Below the pieces are notes generated by a model that made no database searches, was not told where the DNA came from, and saw only the letters and a program-made list of their open reading frames with translations. From Acholeplasmatales bacterium (GTDB lineage: Bacteria; Bacillota_I; Bacilli_A; Acholeplasmatales; Acholeplasmataceae): a stretch of 36,972 nt of DNA. The position numbers and the translations under genes are program-made. Positions within the stretch are counted from its first letter, which is position 1. The number at the start of each line of letters is the position of its first letter. Shown in pieces: positions 24,579 to 33,100 of the stretch. Location: NCBI GenBank assembly GCA_031284605.1, contig JAITXV010000028.1:1-36972 (forward strand). The letters run 5' to 3'.

Positions 24579-26593
24579 TGAGAGCATTAAAGAAAGTTTG
24601 GAGATATGTCAAACGTTATAAAAAATTACTTTTTATTACTATAATAACTATGCTTATAGTCCAAGCACTTGGATTAGTAGCTCCTTTAATTGTAAAAAAT
24701 ATTTTGGATGAACAACTTTTAGGTATTACTAATCCGTGGTATGAAGTTAACGATAACACTAAAGACTCAGTATTTTATAAAGAACACTATTACTCTCAAA
24801 AAAATACAAAGGAAAATGGAGTTTCTATAGTTACTATATCTGGAAAATATTATTTTATAGATGATATAGTTGTTTTGGGAAATAAAAAAATAGAAGATGG
24901 TAATTTAGTTGTTACTTCTTTTGAAGGTAATGTAATCATTTATAACGCTACCCTTTTAGATACACAAGAAGTATTATCATTTTATAAGCCTTTTATAAAC
25001 CCGTTAATTATATTAATAATTATGTTATTTGTAAGATTTTTCTTACAAATTGTATTTACTTATATTCAAAGAACCACTACTGCTAAAATTAATGTAAATA
25101 TAATAAGAGACGCTAGAAAAGATGCCGTTAGAGCTTTACAAAAGATGCCAATGAGCTATTTAGAAACAGAACCAGCAGGTAAAATAGCTAACCGTATAAT
25201 AAGCGATGTAAACGGAATGTCAAATTTATTCTCAACAATTATGAATTTACTAGTAAATGCTAGTTTATCAGTTGTATTTGCATATATTGGTATGTTTTAT
25301 TTAGACGCTAAACTAGCTCTTATCACTTTCATAATTTTCCCAATTGTTTATTTTTGGTTAAGGTGGTTTATAAGAAGATTAAATACAATTGCTATAAAAG
25401 TAAATGAACAAAATTCAATGATTACAGCCCAACTAAACGAAATAATAAATGGAATTAATATATTACAAATATTTAATTATAAAAATCAAACAGAAGAAAA
25501 ATTCAATGAACTAGGATTAGATTTTATGAATGAAAAAATAAAAGAAAATAAATTGCATTTATCTTTAGGATGGAATCTTATTAGATTAGTCGGTGCACTT
25601 ATAACCGCCTTTATTATTTTATATTTTGGAACTAGTAATTTAACTATATCTGGTTTTGTAGTAAGTGCTGGTATTATTTATGCGTACAATGATTATTTGA
25701 CTCGTCTAGTGGAACCAGTTGGCATACTATTTAGAGAAATAGGAAATTTTCAACATGCTATAGTAAAAACTGAAAGAATATTTAAAATTATAGATAGTGA
25801 ACAAGAAGATTCTACTTTTACCGAAATTCCAAAATATATAGGTCATATTGTTTTTGATGATGTTTGGTTTTCTTATAAAGAAGGCTCGCCTGTTCTAAAA
25901 GGTATAGACATTGATGTAAAACCTGGACAAATGGTTGGCCTTGTCGGTCACACAGGCTCTGGCAAGTCATCTTTAATGAGTTTATTGCTTAGATTTTATG
26001 ATTTAAAACCAAATATCGATAGGGGTCATATTTATATAGATGATATTGATATAACTACATACCCAAAACGTTCATATAGAAAACACATTGGAATTATTTT
26101 ACAGGACCCAGCAATTTTCAAAGGAACAATTGCTGATAATATTCGTTTTGGTGAAAATAGTGTCACTGACATGGAAACTCAAAATATTTTAAGTGAAATA
26201 GGCGGTCAAAAACTTTTAGAAAAAATGCCAAACGGAATTAAAGAAAATCTTAAAAGAGGAGGTGGGAATTTAAGTATTGGTGAAAAACAACTTATCTCAT
26301 TTGCTAGAGCAGTCGTCCACAATCCTTCAATATTGATAATGGATGAGGCTACTGCTAATATTGACACTGAAACTGAAAGTTTAATCCAAAAAGCACTCGA
26401 TAAAGTTAAAGAAGGAAGAACAACAATTGTAATAGCACACAGATTGTCAACCATTAAAAATGCAGATAAAATAATTGTTTTAGAAAATGGTATAAAAGTT
26501 GAAGAAGGGAAACACCTAGAATTATTACAAAACAATAAAGTATACGCAAATATATATCGTTCACAAATAAAAGTAGGCGAAGAAAATGTATAA
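24578..26593 (+). CDS. Heterodimeric ABC exporter, catalytic subunit (YheH-like)
   Basis: The 671-residue partner carries the canonical catalytic Glu (LIMDEATANID) with Walker A GHTGSGKSS and switch IAHRLS. Its own signature reads LSIGEKQ rather than LSGGQ. The heterodimer should therefore have one consensus and one degenerate ATP site. Between the first and second helices lies an insertion of about 90 residues (about 47-138), probably extracytoplasmic, as in YheH/LmrD-type subunits. Substrates of such pumps are usually amphiphilic drugs or envelope lipids; none is evident here. A strong terminator follows the stop. Confidence 0.9.
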   Translation: MRALKKVWRYVKRYKKLLFITIITMLIVQALGLVAPLIVKNILDEQLLGITNPWYEVNDNTKDSVFYKEHYYSQKNTKENGVSIVTISGKYYFIDDIVVLGNKKIEDGNLVVTSFEGNVIIYNATLLDTQEVLSFYKPFINPLIILIIMLFVRFFLQIVFTYIQRTTTAKINVNIIRDARKDAVRALQKMPMSYLETEPAGKIANRIISDVNGMSNLFSTIMNLLVNASLSVVFAYIGMFYLDAKLALITFIIFPIVYFWLRWFIRRLNTIAIKVNEQNSMITAQLNEIINGINILQIFNYKNQTEEKFNELGLDFMNEKIKENKLHLSLGWNLIRLVGALITAFIILYFGTSNLTISGFVVSAGIIYAYNDYLTRLVEPVGILFREIGNFQHAIVKTERIFKIIDSEQEDSTFTEIPKYIGHIVFDDVWFSYKEGSPVLKGIDIDVKPGQMVGLVGHTGSGKSSLMSLLLRFYDLKPNIDRGHIYIDDIDITTYPKRSYRKHIGIILQDPAIFKGTIADNIRFGENSVTDMETQNILSEIGGQKLLEKMPNGIKENLKRGGGNLSIGEKQLISFARAVVHNPSILIMDEATANIDTETESLIQKALDKVKEGRTTIVIAHRLSTIKNADKIIVLENGIKVEEGKHLELLQNNKVYANIYRSQIKVGEENV

Positions 26594-26626
26594 AAAATAG
26601 CAGTTTCATCAACTGCTATTTTTTTT
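26592..26626 (+). terminator. Rho-independent terminator of the ABC exporter operon
   Basis: A perfect 14-bp stem, AAAAAATAGCAGTT (26592-26605) with AACTGCTATTTTTT (26611-26624), encloses TCATC and continues into Ts. It overlaps the TAA stop of the exporter. Confidence 0.9.
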
Positions 26627-26645
26627 AAATATATTTTATCATTTT

Positions 26646-26675
26646 TTAACACTTATTTAAAACATGTGATATAAT
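26646..26675 (+). promoter_or_regulatory. Promoter of the GntR/ABC operon
   Basis: TTAACA (26646-26651), an 18-base spacer and a perfect TATAAT (26670-26675) preceded by TGA form an extended -10 promoter just upstream of the candidate operator. Confidence 0.7.
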
Positions 26676-26676
26676 T

Positions 26677-26707
26677 GTATTAGTACAGTTAATACAGATA
26701 GTACAGA
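26677..26707 (+). promoter_or_regulatory. Candidate GntR operator overlapping the transcription start
   Basis: GTATTA (26677-26682) and TAATAC (26690-26695) are inverted half-sites seven bases apart. The same stretch holds three tandem nine-base units, TAGTACAGT, TAATACAGA and TAGTACAGA (26681-26707). Its place right after the -10 fits autorepression by the GntR protein encoded next. Binding is inferred. Confidence 0.5.
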
Positions 26708-26717
26708 TAGGAGAAAA

Positions 26718-27083
26718 ATGGTAATAAGTAATAATAATGAAAAACTTGAGTTATACAAAAAAATAGCTAACGATTATATTAAACTAATAAAAGATGGAGC
26801 TTATAAAAATAATGAATATATTCCATCTATTAGAACTATAGCTGTAGAATATGGAATTAATCCAAATACTGTTGCTAGGGCTTTTTCATTATTAGAAGAA
26901 TTAGGCTATATAGTTACCGTTCCTAAAAAAGGAGCTTATGTTTCATATGACTCTGTTTTACCTGTTAAAAATACTAATAATTTAGATAAAAAAATATCTG
27001 AAATGAAAAAACAAGGTTATACTAAAGAAGATATTATAACTACAATAAATAAAATATACGGAGGAAAAAATGATAGAGATTAA
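26718..27083 (+). CDS. GntR-family regulator, YtrA subfamily
   Basis: The 121-residue protein has an N-terminal winged helix (about 9-75) with IPSIRTIAVEYGINPNTVARAF and the wing LGYIVTVPKKGAYV, followed by a short C-terminal helical segment rather than a large effector domain. That length and the adjoining ABC genes are typical of YtrA-type regulators, which repress ABC transporters that respond to envelope stress. TAGGAG precedes the ATG. It overlaps the ATPase gene by 14 bases. Confidence 0.92.
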   Translation: MVISNNNEKLELYKKIANDYIKLIKDGAYKNNEYIPSIRTIAVEYGINPNTVARAFSLLEELGYIVTVPKKGAYVSYDSVLPVKNTNNLDKKISEMKKQGYTKEDIITTINKIYGGKNDRD

Positions 27084-27960
27084 TAAAATTAACAAAAGTT
27101 ACGGAAAACATAAAATATTAAGTGATGTTTCACTAACTATTCCTAATAATCATGTGTTTGGGCTTATAGGTATCAACGGAGCTGGAAAGTCCACCTTATT
27201 AAGAACAATAGCTGGTGTCTTAAATGTGGATTCTGGGAGTATTTTAATAGATTCTATAAATGTACAGGCCAGTATTGAAGCAAGAAAAGGGATATTTTTT
27301 CTTAGTGATGATCCTATAAGCCATATAGGTTCTACAGCTTCATCTTTAAAAGATATATATAAGACATTCTATGATTTTGATGAAAACTTATATAAAGAAA
27401 TAATATCTAAATTTGGCTTAAATGACAAAGGCAGTATTCACACATTCTCTAAAGGTATGAAAAGACAACTTTATTTAGCTCTTGCATTTTCTTCAAAACC
27501 AAAATATTTACTTCTTGATGAAGCTTTTGATGGACTAGATCCTAAAGCTAGGCTAGCATTTAAACGTATATTATTTACAGAAATGGAAAAAAGAGACTTT
27601 ACAACTATAGTTACTAGCCAATCGTTAAGAGAATTAGAAGATATATGTGACTCTTTTGGTATTTTAGATGGAGGTAACTTTATAGAAAAAGGAAACATTG
27701 GCGATAAAACTGAAGACTTCCTAAAATTTCAAATTGCTTTCAAAGAAAATACCCCAGTTTTTCCTCTTGCAAGTAGTGATTCATATCTAATAGAAAATAT
27801 AAATAAAATAGGTAAAGTATTTTTTGTTTTCATAAAGGGTGACCCAAACCTTTTCGAAAAAGACTTAGAAAAATATAATCCAATATTATTTGAAAAATTA
27901 GAAACAACATTTGAGGAATTTTTTATCTCAACTGTTAATAAGGAGATCAAAAATGATTAA
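27070..27960 (+). CDS. ABC transporter ATP-binding protein (YtrB-like)
   Basis: The 296-residue ATPase has Walker A GINGAGKST, signature FSKGMKRQLYLALAF (S-K-G-M instead of S-G-G-Q, common in YtrB/BcrA-type ATPases), and Walker B YLLLDEAFDGLDP. The usual switch His is replaced by Gln in VTSQSLRELED. The last roughly 90 residues are a nonconserved C-terminal extension typical of this type. It is coupled to the GntR gene upstream and overlaps the permease start by eight bases. Confidence 0.9.
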   Translation: MIEINKINKSYGKHKILSDVSLTIPNNHVFGLIGINGAGKSTLLRTIAGVLNVDSGSILIDSINVQASIEARKGIFFLSDDPISHIGSTASSLKDIYKTFYDFDENLYKEIISKFGLNDKGSIHTFSKGMKRQLYLALAFSSKPKYLLLDEAFDGLDPKARLAFKRILFTEMEKRDFTTIVTSQSLRELEDICDSFGILDGGNFIEKGNIGDKTEDFLKFQIAFKENTPVFPLASSDSYLIENINKIGKVFFVFIKGDPNLFEKDLEKYNPILFEKLETTFEEFFISTVNKEIKND

Positions 27961-28966
27961 ATATTTCAAACTGCTATTTAAAAAACATTATATAGAAACT
28001 ATACTACTTGTAGCTGCTCTTAGCTTAACCTATTTACTTATAGTCCTTAATTCCACTTATTCTTCATATAATTATCATCCTGGTGCGTATAATTTTCCAT
28101 TAAGTTTTTTAATTGTTGCTATATGTGTTCTTTCATTTGTCTTTGTTTTTATTAGATTTTCTTTTTTGAAAAATAAAAAAGAAATAGATTTATACTATTC
28201 ACTTCCTATTAAAAGAAGTCATATAATACTAACTCAAACATTATTTGGACTAGTTCAATTAGTTGGTGCATACACAATTGCGTATTGGGTAGGTTTTATA
28301 GTACTGCTTACCAGACAAAATTCATTTAATTTGTTGCCTTTCCTTCCATTTTATTTTGCATTTATTCCTGTTATTATAGTTTGTTTTTTATCAGGAATAG
28401 TGATATTTCTAAGAGCTAACTCGGTAGTTGATGGAATTTTATTTGTTATTATGCTAATTGGACTAAGCTATATGCTTGTGTTATTTATAACTATAAAAAA
28501 TCCAACTTTCAACAACAAAAATAATAATTTGTTATATCTTCTTGAAATCCATTTGATTCCTGCAGGAATATATAATTATTTCTATACTTCCATTAATGGA
28601 TTGCAACTCTCGCAACTAATCCAAAAATCAGAAGTAGGTGCCGTTATAGGGAATATCATGTTATATGCAGGAGGTGCATTAGGAGGATACACCGCAACAA
28701 TACTTACTGTAAACAATGAAAAAACAGAAAATATAGGTCGCACAAGCGACTTTATAATAGGTTATAAAGCTTTAATACCTATATATTCACTTCTAATAAT
28801 TTTGTTATTTAATGATCTAATTATTTCTTTAGTAGTATCTATATTATTTAGTTTTGTTATGTATGTTATATACAGAAGAAGCGCCAAATTTAAATTAGCA
28901 GACTATATATGTATAGCATCTAGTATTATACTCGGTATTATTTTTGTCTCAATATCTCGAAGATAG
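27953..28966 (+). CDS. ABC transporter permease of the GntR/ABC operon
   Basis: The 337-residue membrane protein starts MIKYFKLLFKKHYIETILLV. The start is taken at 27953 because AAGGAG (27940-27945) sits at ideal spacing; an in-frame ATG at 27911 would be inside the ATPase gene. Helices are predicted near 15-35, 50-70, 90-120, 128-165, 215-235 and several at the C terminus, about eight in all. FLKNKKEIDLYYSLPIKR after the second helix is a motif typical of ABC-2-type permeases of this class (xxLYxSLPIxR). No terminator was clear in the 15 bases before the convergent gene. Confidence 0.85.
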   Translation: MIKYFKLLFKKHYIETILLVAALSLTYLLIVLNSTYSSYNYHPGAYNFPLSFLIVAICVLSFVFVFIRFSFLKNKKEIDLYYSLPIKRSHIILTQTLFGLVQLVGAYTIAYWVGFIVLLTRQNSFNLLPFLPFYFAFIPVIIVCFLSGIVIFLRANSVVDGILFVIMLIGLSYMLVLFITIKNPTFNNKNNNLLYLLEIHLIPAGIYNYFYTSINGLQLSQLIQKSEVGAVIGNIMLYAGGALGGYTATILTVNNEKTENIGRTSDFIIGYKALIPIYSLLIILLFNDLIISLVVSILFSFVMYVIYRRSAKFKLADYICIASSIILGIIFVSISRR

Positions 28967-28981
28967 ATTAAAATATTTTAT

Positions 28982-29455
28982 TTATTTATTTTTTTGTTGT
29001 AAAATAGTCAATTTAGTAGATGTTTCATGAAGATTTTCAACTAAATTAAAAACATATTTACTATTACCAAAGTCTAGTGTTAGAGTTCCAAAAGAATAAA
29101 CTACATATCTGCTGCGTCCTAATACAGATGTAATATTTTTTAGATTTTTAATATTTTGGGTAACTTTAGGACTGTTATTAGGATACAATTCTAACAACCC
29201 AGTTTTTTCATCATAAAAAATAAGTTCTGTAGGACCCTTTAATACTTTTTTAACTTTAGAACGGTAGTATAGCCCTATTAATAGGAAAACAACACCAAGA
29301 ACAATAAATACTATAGCAGGGTATTTATATATACCTCCAATGACTATAAAAATTATTCCCAATAATACCAAAAATATCCCCATAATAAAATAAAATACGG
29401 TCGTAGCTGTCGATCTTTTTTGACTAAATGACTGTCTTTTTGCAATTAATTCCAT
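28982..29455 (-). CDS. Two-helix membrane protein of unknown family, paralog A
   Basis: The 157-residue protein has a basic N terminus (ELIAKRQSFSQKR), two close transmembrane helices (about 20-42 and 46-66), and a soluble C-terminal domain with LIFYDEKTGLLELYPN, TQNIKNLKNITSV and FGTLTLDFGNSKYVFNLV. The alternating beta-like pattern resembles bacterial PH-type membrane domains, which is a guess. It is a clear paralog of the next minus-strand gene: same length, same order of elements, and both end in QxKNK. AAGGAG lies upstream, and it has its own promoter. Confidence 0.75.
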   Translation of the reverse strand: MELIAKRQSFSQKRSTATTVFYFIMGIFLVLLGIIFIVIGGIYKYPAIVFIVLGVVFLLIGLYYRSKVKKVLKGPTELIFYDEKTGLLELYPNNSPKVTQNIKNLKNITSVLGRSRYVVYSFGTLTLDFGNSKYVFNLVENLHETSTKLTILQQKNK

Positions 29456-29493
29456 AATATTTTTCTCCTTATTCTTATTGAATTACAATAATA

Positions 29494-29520
29494 AGTATAC
29501 CACTTATTCGCATTTGTCAA
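29494..29520 (-). promoter_or_regulatory. Promoter of paralog A
   Basis: On the minus strand, a perfect TTGACA (29515-29520) precedes TGG-TATACT (hexamer 29494-29499). The spacer of 15 bases is short, but the extended -10 compensates. It allows paralog A to be transcribed separately from paralog B. Confidence 0.6.
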
Positions 29521-29531
29521 TAAAAAAATAC

Positions 29532-30005
29532 TTATTTATTTTTTTCTTGTAATTCCAATAATTTTTCGTAAGCTTTTCGTAGTTTTATAACAATTCTAAA
29601 TGCATATTTAGTATTTTCGAATTCTAATGTTAATGTCCCATCTGATAATTTTGTATATTTATTCCTTCTATATTCAGCAGTAACTTTAATTAAATTTTTG
29701 ATATTCTTTGTTATAACACTTCCGTCATCTGGATGTAACTCAAGAGTTTGTGTATTTTCATCATATAAAACTAAATCACCAGGTAATTTAGCTAGCTTAG
29801 CAACTCTAATTCTAAATATTACAATACAAATAGCACCAAATCCTGCAACATAATAAAAAATTTTCGCCATACTTTTAATTTCAGTATCTAAAGAAGTAAA
29901 AACTATCCCGCACACAGCCATAAATATAGTCACTGAAACTGTAATTAACGGATTTCTTAACGCTTTCTTTTTAGTTATTTTTTCTCTACTAGCAATTATT
30001 TGCAT
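29532..30005 (-). CDS. Two-helix membrane protein of unknown family, paralog B
   Basis: The 157-residue protein mirrors its neighbour: basic start (MQIIASREKITKKK), two helices (about 21-41 and 48-66), and a soluble domain containing LVLYDENTQTLELHPDD, TKNIKNLIKVT, DGTLTLEFENTKYAF and the end LQEKNK. Shared positions are concentrated in the soluble part, and the helices differ, which suggests that the C-terminal domain is functional. GAGGAT precedes the ATG. It lies immediately downstream of the terminator of the giant lipoprotein gene. No named function. Confidence 0.75.
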   Translation of the reverse strand: MQIIASREKITKKKALRNPLITVSVTIFMAVCGIVFTSLDTEIKSMAKIFYYVAGFGAICIVIFRIRVAKLAKLPGDLVLYDENTQTLELHPDDGSVITKNIKNLIKVTAEYRRNKYTKLSDGTLTLEFENTKYAFRIVIKLRKAYEKLLELQEKNK

Positions 30006-30055
30006 ATTTTATCCTCTTTTTTATATTTAGACCTTACATTGTTTAGTTAAGCTAT

Positions 30056-30094
30056 AAAATAGCAGTAAACTAATATTTTGTTTACTGCTATTTT
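30056..30094. terminator. Terminator after the giant lipoprotein gene
   Basis: A perfect 15-bp inverted repeat (30056-30070 with 30080-30094, core ATAGCAGTAAAC) encloses a nine-base loop. It lies just downstream of the minus-strand lipoprotein gene. T-runs are better on the plus strand but present on both. Confidence 0.8.
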
Positions 30095-30135
30095 TATTAT
30101 ATATCACTATATTTATTTTTCGTAAGCATTTCTTA

Positions 30136-33100
30136 TTAGATTATATCTTTTTTCTTATTAATATTTTCTATAGTTTTTTTAATATCATAATTATTTTGTA
30201 AAACATAAACTTCATTATTTAAATCCTTCATATTTTTGGTAATTACATTACATCTCCATATACTCTTTAAAATGTATGTAGTTCTTGGATTTTCAGATGC
30301 ACTAGTCATTCTAATTAAATGTTGCACGTAGCTAGGATCTCTATCAACTGGATAATAATTACTACCAGGATAATTGCTAAACGCTGTGTATCCTCCAGTT
30401 TCATTCCATCCAATCATTATTCCACTAAAACTACCTTCTGAATTACTACCTATATAATATCCGCTTCCTCCTGGAAGGCTAGCTGTTCCATCATATTTAT
30501 AAGTTATTTTACCAGGTAAAGCACCTGAGAATCTAACACCATAACCAACCCAACTCATATCATAGTTTTGAAAATCAATTTCTATTTCAAATGGTTTGTA
30601 GTGTGCATAATATGTAACATCCTCAGTACTTTCCCATCTGTGTATTGTATTAGTACTAACTAACTCTCCGCCTTCGCTTAAAGTATACCATCCACTAAAA
30701 GTATAATATGTAACATGCACATAATAAACTGCTGGATCAATTTTGTAATTACTATCGTAGGATACACTCATAGGTCCTATAGTTGATGGGTTTCCTATAA
30801 CTTTTTCTCCATTAGAATCAAAAATAATATTGTAAGTAAGAGCTTGCCATATTGCATATAAAGTTATTTCAAAACCAGGAGCATCTGTAAGATTAATAAC
30901 TTCTTCTTCATTTTCATATCTAACGCCACCTTTACTACTTGTACCCCATCCTATAAAGGTATAACCAACTAAAGAATATCCGTTTGTACTTAAATGTGAA
31001 CTAACACCATATTGATGATAAGAATTTATTGTTTCACCTACTACACTGCTATTGCTATAAGGATTATTAGGATTGTATGTAATACTATAGTTACTACTAT
31101 AAATAGCTCTAAGTATAATTAAAGCATTATTACTACCATAATCTTCTGCTACAGTTTCATTATAAACTCTCTCATCATTTTCATCAAATACCCAGTAAAG
31201 GAAAGTATGATAAGCACGCATCGGAGTATATAAAATACTTTCAAAAGTATCACCATATCTAATAACAGAAGAAGATATACTATTTCCACCATTAGTATTA
31301 TATTTAACTCTAAATGTTTCATTTTCATACTTAACCCATAAACTAACATTAGATACATTATTAAATATAGATAAACCACTTACTTTATGGTTAGATAAAT
31401 AATCTTGATTATTATACCAACCCTCTACATAGTACCCATTTATACTAGGAGCTTCTAAAGAGCCATATGCTGTATCAAATACTACTTGTTTAGTACTAAT
31501 AACACTATTACCATTATATAAAGTAACTGTGTAAGTAAGAGCTCTCCATACAGTATATAATATAACATCACCTTCAAAGACAGAAGTTAAATTTCTAATC
31601 TGTCCATAATTTAAATATTTAACTGCACCATTTGGAGTAGTACTCCAACCAATAAATTCATATCCACTAAATGTAAATGGATTTGGAGTAGAAATATAAG
31701 TAGAATCATAATTATAAACATAAGTATCATCATCTCCTACTATATTACCACTAGCATTAGATGGTTTATAAGCAGCGTATGTAACAAAATAATAGTTAAC
31801 CTGCCATAAAGCATAAATTGTAAAACTATTTGTTGTATCAACTACGTAAGTATCATCTATTACTATATTCTCACCACTTGCAATGTAATACCAATTAACA
31901 AATCTATATCCAGTTTTGGATGCTGTATTTAAAGTGCCTATAGTTTCTCCGTAATTAAGAGTTATATTAGTAAATCCGTTTAATACTCCACCATTTGTGT
32001 TATAAGTAATAGTTATACTCTTTATAACAAATTTAGGATATAAAGTATAAGTAGAATCATTATTACCATAATCTAAAATAACTCTTGAAGGAGTATCACT
32101 TAAATCACTTGATATACACCATCCTACAAAATCATACCCTGTAAGTTCTGCTAGTGGTAACTCTTCATTATAAACTCCGCTTTCTTTAACTTCGCTTACA
32201 GTATAGTTACCACTTTCATATTCAAAATTAAATGTTTTAATTAAATATTTAGCATATATAGTAACAGTACTACCATTTACTATTTCTAAAGAAGGAGTTA
32301 TAACAAAAGGAGTATCACTAAAGTTAGAATTTAAACACCATCCTAAGAATATATAACCTGTTTTAGTTACATATGAAGGTAAATCACTAAGAGAGTAGTA
32401 GACACCACTTGCTACATTTGACCCTCCATTACTTTCAAATACAATACTATAATATCTAGCTTCCCACGTAGCACTAATAGTTATATTACCAGTACTTCCT
32501 AATTCTATACCTAGTATAGGATTAGTATTATATTCCCAACCACTAAATATATAACCCTCTCTAGCACTTGGAGCACTAAATGTAACAATACTTTCTATTG
32601 TATAAGAAACAGAATTATAAGAAGTAGTATTGTAAAGATTAGTATAAGTTATATCATAATAAATTAATTCAAAGAAAGCACTTAAATATACAACATTTCC
32701 TTCTTCACCTAGATCAGGTACATTAAAGAAAGGATATTCTAGTGCATCAACAGATAAGTTCCAACCTATAAAAGTATATCCTACTTTAGTAGGAACAGGT
32801 AATGCTTGACCGTAATATAAAACATCCTTAAAATCAAAGTATACTTCTGTAAGATCTACAAAATAATGTAAGTTATAAGAGTTATCACCAAATACAGGTT
32901 GTAATGTAACACTAGAACCACTTACACCGTAATCTTCTACACTTAAAGAAGGTGTATCACCTATATTTACTACGTATCCTAAAAGTATACTTCCTGCTTT
33001 TTCTATATTTGGAAGACTATAACCATAAATAAATTCTTGTGTAATTCCATCTATAAAATAAGTAGGAGCGTTAAAAGTTATAGTGAATGTTTTATATGTA

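Noticed and set aside
24578-26593. Signature LSIGEKQ as loss of function in the ABC exporter
   Set aside because: In heterodimeric exporters one composite site is normally degenerate; the catalytic Glu, Walker A and switch His of this subunit are intact.
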